From Butyrivibrio sp. LC3010 (GTDB lineage: Bacteria > Bacillota > Clostridia > Lachnospirales > Lachnospiraceae): a stretch of DNA of 64,000 bases. Positions 9,688 to 17,048 of the stretch are shown piece after piece. The notes below the pieces were generated by a model that did no database searches, was not told where the DNA came from, and saw only the letters and a list, made by a program, of their open reading frames with translations. The position numbers were made by a program, and so were the translations under genes. The stretch covers positions 31,274 to 95,273 of the forward strand of contig NZ_AUJU01000024.1 in NCBI RefSeq assembly GCF_000424385.1. The letters run 5' to 3'. How positions within the stretch are numbered: position 1 is the stretch's first letter; every line of letters starts with the position of its first letter.

Positions 9688-9729
9688 GTAATGTAAAACA
9701 AATTATGAAAATGGTGAAAGGTGAAAAAT

Positions 9730-10119
9730 ATGCCCAGGATTTTTTTATACGATATTGCCCACGGAAGAAGTGGGGATAAAGGAGATACAAGTAATGTCTG
9801 CGTTTTTGCCAGAAAACCGGAAGTATACAAGATTATTCTTAGGGAGGTGACTCCAGAGAAACTAAAGAGCTATTTTGGCGATATGGTAAGGGGTGACATA
9901 ACCAGATACGAAGTGGAAAGCCTTAGCGGGATGAATTTTGTAATGCATCATGCTCTTGGCGGTGGAGCTACTATGAGTCTCAGATTGGATTCACTTGGCA
10001 AATCGATGGGATCTGCAGTGATGAGAATGAAGATAAAAGTGTCGGATGATGAGCTTAAAGGTATTCTGGCGAATGGAATGAAGCTTATGCCATTTGAAGA
10101 CCCTTATGAGGAGGATTGA
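9730..10119 (+). CDS. Small AtuA-like ferredoxin-fold domain protein
   Basis: A 129-residue protein matching the C-terminal domain that in many AtuA proteins is fused to the DUF1446 part. It opens with IFLYDIAHGRSGDKGDTSNV and contains HHALGGGATMSLRLDSLGK. Here the two parts are separate genes, 42 bases apart, and probably act as one complex. The ATG at 9730 is chosen because AAAGGTG lies 7 bases upstream; a GTG at 9721 in the same frame would overlap that site. The stop is 4 bases before the CoA-transferase start, so translation is likely coupled. The exact reaction is unknown. Confidence 0.8.
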   Translation: MPRIFLYDIAHGRSGDKGDTSNVCVFARKPEVYKIILREVTPEKLKSYFGDMVRGDITRYEVESLSGMNFVMHHALGGGATMSLRLDSLGKSMGSAVMRMKIKVSDDELKGILANGMKLMPFEDPYEED

Positions 10120-10123
10120 TAAC

Positions 10124-11329
10124 ATGGGTAATAATAATCAGCCCCAGGCACTTGAGGGGGTAAGGGTGCTTGACCTTACAAGGGTTGTTGCAGGACCATA
10201 TGGTGGTAGTATTTTGGGGGATTTTGGTGCAGAGATTATAAAGATAGAAGTGCCTGGCAGAGGTGATGATGCAAGAGGGTACGGACCTTACCGAAATGGT
10301 GAGAGCATGTATTTTGCTAATCTGAATCGCAACAAAAGAGGGATGACGCTTAATCTTAAAACTGACGAAGGGAAAGATATTTTTAAAAAGCTTGTTTCAA
10401 AAGCAGATGTACTTCTTGAAAACTACAGACCCGGAGTTATGGATAAACTGGGGCTTGGCTATGGTGAACTGAAGAAAATAAATCCGAGACTTATATATGC
10501 TGCCTGTTCAGGTTTTGGGAGCTATGGCGAATACAGTCAGAGGCCCGGATATGATATTATTTCGCAGGGCATGGGTGGTCTTATGTCAGTGACGGGAGCT
10601 CCCGGTGGAGATCCAACAAGATCGGGTAATGCCATGGGAGATATACTTGGCGGAATGAATATGATAATGGGCGTGCTTTTGGCATTACATGCCAGAGAAA
10701 GGACCGGAGTCGGGCAGAGGGTAGATGTGTCTCTTGTGGACTCAGTAGTGGCAAGTCTTGAAAATGCTTATATCAGATTTTTTGAAAGTGGTGAAATACC
10801 TGTAAGAAGCGGTAATGCCTATGCATCAATTGCACCTTATGATACATATCATGCAAAGGATGGTCATGTAATAATTGCATGCGGGAACCAGAAACTATAT
10901 GAGAAATTCTGTAAATTGATAGACCGTGAGGATATGATCACAGATGAGCGATTTCTGACGGTACCTCTCAGAGTAAAGAACAATCTCATTCAGAAAGCTG
11001 AAATTGAGAAGTGGACGATTAACAAAACAGTTGATGAAATAGTAAGCATTATACTTGGGGCAGGGATACCTGCAGGTCCTATCTATAATGTAAAACAGAT
11101 TGTCGAGAACAATCATATCGCAGGTGACAGGGAGATGTTCATTGAGACGGATCATCCTGTTATCGGAAAAATGAAAGTAAACGGCAATCCCATAAAGCTT
11201 ATGGATATGATGCCCCGGATTAACAGATGTGCCCCGACTTTGGGACAGGATAATCAATATGTATTAAAGGAACTTTTAGATTATACAGATGAAGATATAA
11301 ATTCATTCACAGAAATCGGAGTAATTTAA
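10124..11329 (+). CDS. CaiB/BaiF (class III) CoA-transferase
   Basis: A 401-residue family III CoA-transferase, which moves CoA between carboxylic acids through a covalent aspartyl-CoA thioester. Visible family signatures are LDLTRVVAGPYGGSILGDFG near the N-terminus, LLENYRPGVMDKLGLGY near residue 100 and the catalytic Asp about residue 173 in NAMGDILGGMN. The start at 10124 is set by AGGAGG ending 10 bases upstream; the frame is open further, but those codons overlap the preceding gene. As last gene of the AtuA operon it probably activates the acid substrate with CoA. The CoA donor and substrate cannot be read from sequence. Confidence 0.9.
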   Translation: MGNNNQPQALEGVRVLDLTRVVAGPYGGSILGDFGAEIIKIEVPGRGDDARGYGPYRNGESMYFANLNRNKRGMTLNLKTDEGKDIFKKLVSKADVLLENYRPGVMDKLGLGYGELKKINPRLIYAACSGFGSYGEYSQRPGYDIISQGMGGLMSVTGAPGGDPTRSGNAMGDILGGMNMIMGVLLALHARERTGVGQRVDVSLVDSVVASLENAYIRFFESGEIPVRSGNAYASIAPYDTYHAKDGHVIIACGNQKLYEKFCKLIDREDMITDERFLTVPLRVKNNLIQKAEIEKWTINKTVDEIVSIILGAGIPAGPIYNVKQIVENNHIAGDREMFIETDHPVIGKMKVNGNPIKLMDMMPRINRCAPTLGQDNQYVLKELLDYTDEDINSFTEIGVI

Positions 11330-11525
11330 TATGTTTTCAGAGTGCTGCCTTTGTAGAAGATTATGATGCATTGCCGGATTAAGAATATTTTAGGATGATT
11401 ATGTGAGCACCGTAGGGTGTGAACATTAGCAATTAATTGCTTGAATAAAGTAAGGGATGTTGTTAGTATATTACCCAAAACATTATTTTGTTTTATTAAA
11501 AGCTTTCTATGGAGGTTTAATTCTC

Positions 11526-11999
11526 ATGTCAGAGACAATTACTTTAACGATTGGAAAACAAAAAAATATAGCGCTTATAGCTCATGACGGTAAGAAGGCT
11601 GAGCTGATAAAATGGTGCCAGGATAATGCTGAAACACTAAAACGTCATTTTTTGTGTGGAACAGGAACGACAGCAAGAATGATTACTGATGCCACAGGGC
11701 TTCCTGTAAAAGGCTACAATTCCGGGCCTCTTGGTGGAGACCAGCAGATAGGTGCAAAAATTGTTGAAGGGAAAGTGGATTTTGTGATTTTCTTCTCAGA
11801 TCCTTTAACAGCGGCGCCACACGATCCTGATGTTAAGGCACTTATGAGAATTGCCCAGGTATACGACATTCCGTTTGCCAATAACAAGGCAACAGCAGAT
11901 TTTCTTATACATTCTACATTTATGGATTCTGAGTATGACCATGAAGTAATAAATTTTAGTAAAAACATTGCATATAGGGCTGAGCACCTGAATAAGTGA
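11526..11999 (+). CDS. mgsA: Methylglyoxal synthase
   Basis: A 157-residue enzyme converting dihydroxyacetone phosphate to methylglyoxal and phosphate, a bypass of lower glycolysis when phosphate is short. Family signatures are intact: [10 protein letters not shown] with the active-site His, the phosphate-binding [20 protein letters not shown] with the catalytic Asp (about residue 71), and [18 protein letters not shown] with the second Asp/His pair. The start at 11526 follows GGAGG by 10 bases; the upstream in-frame ATG at 11457 adds 23 hydrophobic residues not seen in the family. A strong terminator follows, so it is a single-gene unit. Confidence 0.95.
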   Translation: MSETITLTIGKQKNIALIAHDGKKAELIKWCQDNAETLKRHFLCGTGTTARMITDATGLPVKGYNSGPLGGDQQIGAKIVEGKVDFVIFFSDPLTAAPHDPDVKALMRIAQVYDIPFANNKATADFLIHSTFMDSEYDHEVINFSKNIAYRAEHLNK

Positions 12000-12016
12000 A
12001 AAACTGTAAGCTATGG

Positions 12017-12054
12017 GGGCAGTGAAAAAATGAGAAATCATTTTTTCACTGCCC
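12017..12054 (+). terminator. Intrinsic terminator after mgsA
   Basis: GGGCAGTGAAAAAATGA pairs perfectly over 17 bases with TCATTTTTTCACTGCCC around a GAAA tetraloop. Confidence 0.85.
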
Positions 12055-12195
12055 TTTAAACAGAGCATAATAGCGGCCAAGGATATGGGAATATTTTAGG
12101 TTTTCTTAATTTGCAAGCTAATATTTGTAGGAATAAAATCAAAGTATGAAGATATGAAACAGGCAACCCATGATGCAAAGAATAGCGAGGTTGAT

Positions 12196-12915
12196 ATGAA
12201 AATCTTTCAGGTATCTACTTTACAGGCTCTGATGCTCGGATACTCCCGGGCGGTAATCTCGGTGGAGGAATTACTTAAACATGGTAATTTTGGATTGGGA
12301 ACATTCACAGATGTAGATGGAGAAATGATCGTACTTGATGGTTCGTGCTACAGAGCTATGGAGAATGGAGATGTGGTGCTGGCTGAGCCGGAGAGAGGTG
12401 TTCCATTTTCTACTGTATGTACTATGGATGATACTACTCCCATGGAATTTGGTTATACAGATAACATTGGGGATCTGAAAATAGCTCTCAATAATATCAT
12501 TGATGAGCATTTTGGTCTTAACAGCATGCATATGGCCCGTATCGATGGTGAATTTGAGCTTATCGATGCAAGATCAGAATCGGGCTATGAATCTGTGCAT
12601 GTTGATCTTAAAACTATACTCGGAAAAACCCAGAAATCATTTAAATTTGAGAATATCAAAGGAACGCTTGTCTGCGTGTATTTCCCTGATTATATGGATG
12701 GGATTAATGCATCCGGCTGGCATCTGCATTTTATCTCCGATGACAGAAAGCATGGCGGACATGTTTTCGAAATAGTCATGAAGTCCGGTAAGGGACTTAT
12801 CTCTAAGATAAATTCAGTAGAACTTAAGCTTCCTGATGAGCCGATTTTTGATACTTATTCGTTAAAACAGGCATCGGAGGAGGAAGTAAAGGCGGTAGAG
12901 CAGGGAAAAGGGTAA
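12196..12915 (+). CDS. budA: Alpha-acetolactate decarboxylase
   Basis: A 239-residue enzyme that decarboxylates alpha-acetolactate to acetoin, diverting pyruvate away from valine synthesis or toward 2,3-butanediol. The family signature GLGTFTDVDGEMIVLDG is present, and the zinc site is visible as GWHLHF and HGGHVFE in the C-terminal third. Start 12196 has GAGG 5 bases upstream; a longer form from 12154 lacks a ribosome site. No acetolactate synthase or butanediol dehydrogenase gene is adjacent, so it depends on acetolactate made elsewhere. It stands alone between mgsA and a small unknown gene. Confidence 0.93.
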   Translation: MKIFQVSTLQALMLGYSRAVISVEELLKHGNFGLGTFTDVDGEMIVLDGSCYRAMENGDVVLAEPERGVPFSTVCTMDDTTPMEFGYTDNIGDLKIALNNIIDEHFGLNSMHMARIDGEFELIDARSESGYESVHVDLKTILGKTQKSFKFENIKGTLVCVYFPDYMDGINASGWHLHFISDDRKHGGHVFEIVMKSGKGLISKINSVELKLPDEPIFDTYSLKQASEEEVKAVEQGKG

Positions 12916-13004
12916 GAACTTCAGAAATAGAAAAGATTGCACACAAATTAAAAATGCAAGTAACTTTCAAAAATCAGCCTTTTTTATGTAAATTAATTCA
13001 TCTA

Positions 13005-13033
13005 TTTACAACACGAAATGTATCTGCTATAGT
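13005..13033 (+). promoter_or_regulatory. Promoter with extended -10
   Basis: TTTACA (13005-13010), a 17-base spacer and TATAGT (13028-13033) preceded by TGC. It lies 174 bases before the start of the small gene at 13207, leaving a long leader in which I see no structure. Confidence 0.6.
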
Positions 13034-13206
13034 TTCTTCTTGTGTGCCATATGATATGACTACGAGGACGTTAGTAAGTATTTTGTGAGTCTTTTTTAAG
13101 GATTACAGCTTCGAAATCAGATTTAGTGGTACATGGCAGAATAAATTGATGATTTACTAGTTTGAAGGATATGATTATCCTGACAAAATATGAGGTGACA
13201 GCAAAT

Positions 13207-13530
13207 ATGGTAGACAGGGAGAATCTAATAAACGCACTCGCAGCATCAATGGGAGTGGTACAATTTGATGAAACAAAGTACACGGCATCAAGATATGATC
13301 CAAAGACAGGTACGCTATATTGTAACGGTATGGCTATATCAAAAGTTACAGCAGATAAGGCAGTAAGATATTTTGAATCTGTTGAGAAGAAATTCAACTC
13401 TGATGATCCTGACGGACGAGAGTTAAAAATGATTTATAGATGTGCTATAGAAGCAATCAAGATGATGCAGACAGAAAAGGTTAAAAAACTATTCAGCGGA
13501 GACGCTAAAGAATTTGCTAAAAATAAATAA
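13207..13530 (+). CDS. Small conserved-looking protein of unknown function
   Basis: A 107-residue soluble protein that I do not recognise. It begins with a helical segment (DRENLINALAASMG), has a short beta hairpin (KTGTLYCNGMAI), and ends in two helices rich in lysine and glutamate. There is no signal peptide or membrane segment. The start at 13207 is preferred because GAGGTGAC lies 9 bases upstream; an in-frame TTG at 13162 would place that site inside the gene. It has its own promoter and a strong terminator, and codon use matches its neighbours, so it is very probably real. Confidence 0.7.
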   Translation: MVDRENLINALAASMGVVQFDETKYTASRYDPKTGTLYCNGMAISKVTADKAVRYFESVEKKFNSDDPDGRELKMIYRCAIEAIKMMQTEKVKKLFSGDAKEFAKNK

Positions 13531-13539
13531 ATTCATTTT

Positions 13540-13577
13540 AAAAGAGGTTCCGGAGTTAAATATCCGGAACCTCTTTT
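13540..13577 (+). terminator. Intrinsic terminator
   Basis: AAAAGAGGTTCCGGA pairs perfectly over 15 bases with TCCGGAACCTCTTTT around an 8-base loop; it is usable in both directions. Confidence 0.85.
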
Positions 13578-13647
13578 GACTAGTGTAGCTGTCATTAAAT
13601 GTACTGACAGCGCTGTTAATTGCATTATCTGCATACTTATTATTAAG

Positions 13648-13676
13648 TTTCCTCCCGAAGAGATAAATGATATAAT
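13648..13676 (+). promoter_or_regulatory. Candidate promoter of the NSS symporter
   Basis: A perfect TATAAT (13671-13676) preceded by TGA as an extended -10, with a weak -35 (TTTCCT, 13648-13653) 17 bases upstream. The start codon is at 13709. Confidence 0.55.
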
Positions 13677-13708
13677 AAACCTTTGCGATATTTTGGAGGT
13701 TATTATTT

Positions 13709-15076
13709 ATGAATGAAGAAAAAAGGGAGAGTTTTGGATCCCGGCTTGGATTTATTCTGGTTAGTGCAGGATGCGCAATCGGAATAGGTAATGTGTGGAA
13801 ATTTCCGTATGTGGCAGGGCAGAATGGCGGTGGAGTTTTCGTATTATTTTATTTACTGTTCCTGATAATAATGGGGATTCCGGTAATGACTATGGAGCTT
13901 GCAATGGGGAGACGAAGCGGGCTTACGATGGTCAGAGGGTATGAAAAACTTGAGAAAGCAGGACAAAAGTGGCATCTTCACGGATGGATATGTCTTGCCG
14001 GATGTTATATTTTAATGATGTATTACACTACGGTTTCAGGTTGGATGATGGATTATTTTGCCAGATTTGCAACAGGAAAGTTTATTACCAGGGAATCTGT
14101 AGTGGATGTATCGGCAGTTTTTGACTACCTTTTAGCTGATCCGATTGAAATGGGACTATTTACCGTACTTACGGTTTTGATAGGATTTTGTGTTTTAAGC
14201 TTTGGTGTTAAAAATGGTCTTGAAAAAGCCAATAAATTTATGATGATAGGACTATTGCTGCTTCTGGGCGTACTTGCAATAAACAGCTTAAGGCTTGAAG
14301 GCGGTATGGAAGGACTTAAGTTTTTTCTTTATCCAAATTGGGAAAGAGCAATGGAAGTCGGGCTTGCAAAGGTAATCTCTTCTGCTATGAATCAGGCCTT
14401 TTTCACGCTTAGTATAGGAATGGGATCGATAGAAGTTTTCGGAAGTTACATGGATAGAGAAAAAAGACTGATAGGTGAAGCCATCACCATAGCAACGCTT
14501 GATACATTAGTTGCTATCATGTCCGGAATAATTATTTTTCCTGCCTGCTTTGCATATGGAGTTGAACCGGCGCAGGGACCGTCACTTATTTTTGCCACAC
14601 TTCCTGAGATCTTTATCAATATGCCGCTTGGAAGATTCTGGGGAACACTCTTTTTCGTACTTATGACATTTGCCAGTTTTTCAACAGTTACAGCTGTATT
14701 TGAAAATATAGTAATAAGTGTAGTTGATATTTTGGGAATAAAAAGAGTGACATCTATTGTGGTGAACTGCATTTTTCTTTTGATTACATCAATTCCCTGC
14801 GTACTTGGGTTTAATGTGATAAAAGATGTAACATTCATTGGCGGCAGAAATGTGCTGGATTTCGAGGATTTTCTAGTTAGTAATCTTATTCTTCCAACAG
14901 GTGCGCTTATAATTTTGTTATTCTGCGTGACCAGGTTCGGATGGGGATTCGATAATTACCTGGAAGAGGTTAATACGGGTGAGGGCATGAAAATGCCTGC
15001 TTCACTAAAGCATTTTTACAGAATAGTTCTTCCTATATTAATTGTTATAATTATAATAAATGGTCTTAAGGCGTAA
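13709..15076 (+). CDS. Sodium-dependent symporter of the neurotransmitter:sodium symporter (NSS/SNF) family
   Basis: A 455-residue membrane protein with about eleven transmembrane segments, the usual number for bacterial NSS members. Helix 1 carries the diagnostic GCAIGIGNVWKFPYVAGQNG, which forms the unwound substrate and Na+ site, followed by GGVFVLFYLLFLIIMGIPV and ELAMGRRSG. Members import amino acids or amines with Na+; this sequence does not reveal the substrate. GGAGG lies about 11 bases before the ATG. It is monocistronic, with its own promoter and a terminator directly after the stop. Confidence 0.92.
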   Translation: MNEEKRESFGSRLGFILVSAGCAIGIGNVWKFPYVAGQNGGGVFVLFYLLFLIIMGIPVMTMELAMGRRSGLTMVRGYEKLEKAGQKWHLHGWICLAGCYILMMYYTTVSGWMMDYFARFATGKFITRESVVDVSAVFDYLLADPIEMGLFTVLTVLIGFCVLSFGVKNGLEKANKFMMIGLLLLLGVLAINSLRLEGGMEGLKFFLYPNWERAMEVGLAKVISSAMNQAFFTLSIGMGSIEVFGSYMDREKRLIGEAITIATLDTLVAIMSGIIIFPACFAYGVEPAQGPSLIFATLPEIFINMPLGRFWGTLFFVLMTFASFSTVTAVFENIVISVVDILGIKRVTSIVVNCIFLLITSIPCVLGFNVIKDVTFIGGRNVLDFEDFLVSNLILPTGALIILLFCVTRFGWGFDNYLEEVNTGEGMKMPASLKHFYRIVLPILIVIIIINGLKA

Positions 15077-15084
15077 AAAAACTC

Positions 15085-15132
15085 AAGGGGACGTATCAGA
15101 ATGGTGAGTAAATCATTCGATATGTCCTTTTT
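15085..15132 (+). terminator. Intrinsic terminator after the NSS symporter
   Basis: AAGGGGACGTATCAGAATG can pair imperfectly with CATTCGATATGTCCTTTTT, followed by a T run. Confidence 0.65.
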
Positions 15133-15215
15133 AAATGTTTATGATTAGTTAATAGATTAATTTTGAGACTGAGGGGTAAAATAGTTTTATAAAATTAAGT
15201 GTCTGAGGGGGCATT

Positions 15216-17048
15216 ATGCGAAAACTGAGTAAAAAGGGTAACATGAATGACAGAATTGATACTGTTCTGCGTAAAGTCAGGGGAAGGATGACATCCTATC
15301 CACCGGGTATGTGTCCTCTTACGCTTTACAGATCGATACTTCAGATATCCATGAACCAGTCCTGCGGAAAATGTGTGCCCTGCAGGGATGGCCTTGTTGA
15401 GGTATATGACCTTTTAAATCAGATAATAAACGGTGATGCGACATTTGCAACTTTAGACGAAATTGAAGATAAGTGCAAAATGATCGCGGAGACATCCGAC
15501 TGCGCGGTAGGTGTTGTCGGTGCAAATATGATTCTTGAGTCACTTTCGGAATTTGAGGATGAGTACAGGAGTCATATTGAGAGAAGAAGATGTATTGAAA
15601 ACACAAGTCAGACTATTCCCTGTGTGACTTTGTGCCCTGCCCATGTGGACGTGCCGGGGTATATTGCCATGATTAAGGAAGAGGATTACGAGGGAGCCAT
15701 CAAGGTGATCCGTGACAGGAATCCTCTGCCAACAGCCTGCGCAATGATCTGTGAACATCCATGTGAGAGGAAATGTCGCAGATCGCTCATCGATGATCCC
15801 ATTAATATAAGAGGTTTAAAAAAATATGCGGTAGACAGCGTAGCAGCAGATAAAGTTCCCACACCTGAGCCGGGTGCAGCTACAGGCAAAACAATCGGAA
15901 TTGTCGGTGGTGGACCTTCGGGACTTACTGCGGCTTATTTTTTGTCGCTAATGGGTCATGAAGTGCATATATATGAGGAGCACGAAAAGCTCGGTGGAAT
16001 GCTCAGATATGGAATTCCTGAGTACAGACTTCCCAAGGAGAGGCTCGATCAGGATATAAATGCGATTATAAATGCTGGAAATATCAAGGTTTCCAATAAT
16101 ACTAAAATTGGAAAGGATATTTCATTTGAAGAACTAAGAGAGAGGCATGACGCTTTATACATAGGTATCGGAGCACAGATTGGAAACAGGATGCCTGTGG
16201 ACGGGGCTGATGCCGAGAATGTGATCCCGGCTGCTGATTTTTTACAGAAGGTGGCATTGGGAGAAAAGATAGATCTTACAGGGAAAAAGGTTGTTCTTAT
16301 CGGTGGCGGAAACGTGGCCATGGATGCTGCCCGAACCGCAGCGCGTCTTAATGCTGAAAGCATACACGTTTTTACAAGAAAAAGAGATGACTATACAGCC
16401 CTTCAAAGTGAGATTGAAGCTGCAATGCAGGAAGGAGTGCGGTTTAGAACGCTGCTTAGCTTCTTGAATATAGAAGCAGATAAAGAGACAAATCAGGTCA
16501 AAGCGGTATGGCTCCAGCCTGAGATAGTGGCAGAGTATGATAATTTGGGGATGATGACTACAGAACATTCGAGTAATTATCCTTACCGCTTTTTGTGCGA
16601 TTATCTGATACTTGGAGTAGGACAGAGAAGTGATGCAGAGTGCTTCGAGAAGGCTGGCATACCTGTTGAAAGAGGAAGGCTAAAGGCCGATGAAATGTGC
16701 ATGATAAAGGATACGCCCGGAGTCTTTTCAGGCGGAGACTGCGTCACAGGCCCATCTACTGCAATAAATGCCATTGCGGCAGGACAGGTGGCGGCATTCA
16801 ACATAGATGAATATCTTGGATATCATCACACGGTAAGACTGGAAGCAAGTATTCCTCCTGCTTTGCCGAATCCATGTATACCAACAGGCCGGGCAGAGAT
16901 TGAGGAGAAGGATCCCTTTGAGAGGCGGGAGAATTTTGATCATGTGGAGCTTCCTATGACCTGTGAAGAGGCTATGCGTGAGTCAGGAAGATGCCTTAGA
17001 TGCGATCACTACGGCTGCGGCGCTATGGAAGGAGGCAGGGGAGAATGA
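15216..17048 (+). CDS. NAD(P)H-oxidising GltD-like flavoprotein with NuoF-type iron-sulfur N-terminus
   Basis: A 610-residue electron-transfer subunit. Residues about 25-110 match the C-terminal 4Fe-4S domain of NuoF/HydB proteins (NQSCGKCVPCRDGLVEVYD). Residues 135-190 are the Cys-rich GltD-type domain (CPAHVDVPGYI, CEHPCERKCRR). The rest is a two-dinucleotide-fold FAD/NAD(P)H oxidoreductase with GIVGGGPSGLTAAYFLSLMG and, for the pyridine nucleotide, KVVLIGGGNVAMDAARTAAR. It ends in another CLRCDHYGCG cluster. Its stop overlaps the formate dehydrogenase ATG (ATGA). The pair resembles the SfrB/SfrA and NADPH-linked formate dehydrogenase arrangements, so it probably exchanges electrons between formate and NAD(P)H. 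Confidence 0.85.
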   Translation: MRKLSKKGNMNDRIDTVLRKVRGRMTSYPPGMCPLTLYRSILQISMNQSCGKCVPCRDGLVEVYDLLNQIINGDATFATLDEIEDKCKMIAETSDCAVGVVGANMILESLSEFEDEYRSHIERRRCIENTSQTIPCVTLCPAHVDVPGYIAMIKEEDYEGAIKVIRDRNPLPTACAMICEHPCERKCRRSLIDDPINIRGLKKYAVDSVAADKVPTPEPGAATGKTIGIVGGGPSGLTAAYFLSLMGHEVHIYEEHEKLGGMLRYGIPEYRLPKERLDQDINAIINAGNIKVSNNTKIGKDISFEELRERHDALYIGIGAQIGNRMPVDGADAENVIPAADFLQKVALGEKIDLTGKKVVLIGGGNVAMDAARTAARLNAESIHVFTRKRDDYTALQSEIEAAMQEGVRFRTLLSFLNIEADKETNQVKAVWLQPEIVAEYDNLGMMTTEHSSNYPYRFLCDYLILGVGQRSDAECFEKAGIPVERGRLKADEMCMIKDTPGVFSGGDCVTGPSTAINAIAAGQVAAFNIDEYLGYHHTVRLEASIPPALPNPCIPTGRAEIEEKDPFERRENFDHVELPMTCEEAMRESGRCLRCDHYGCGAMEGGRGE

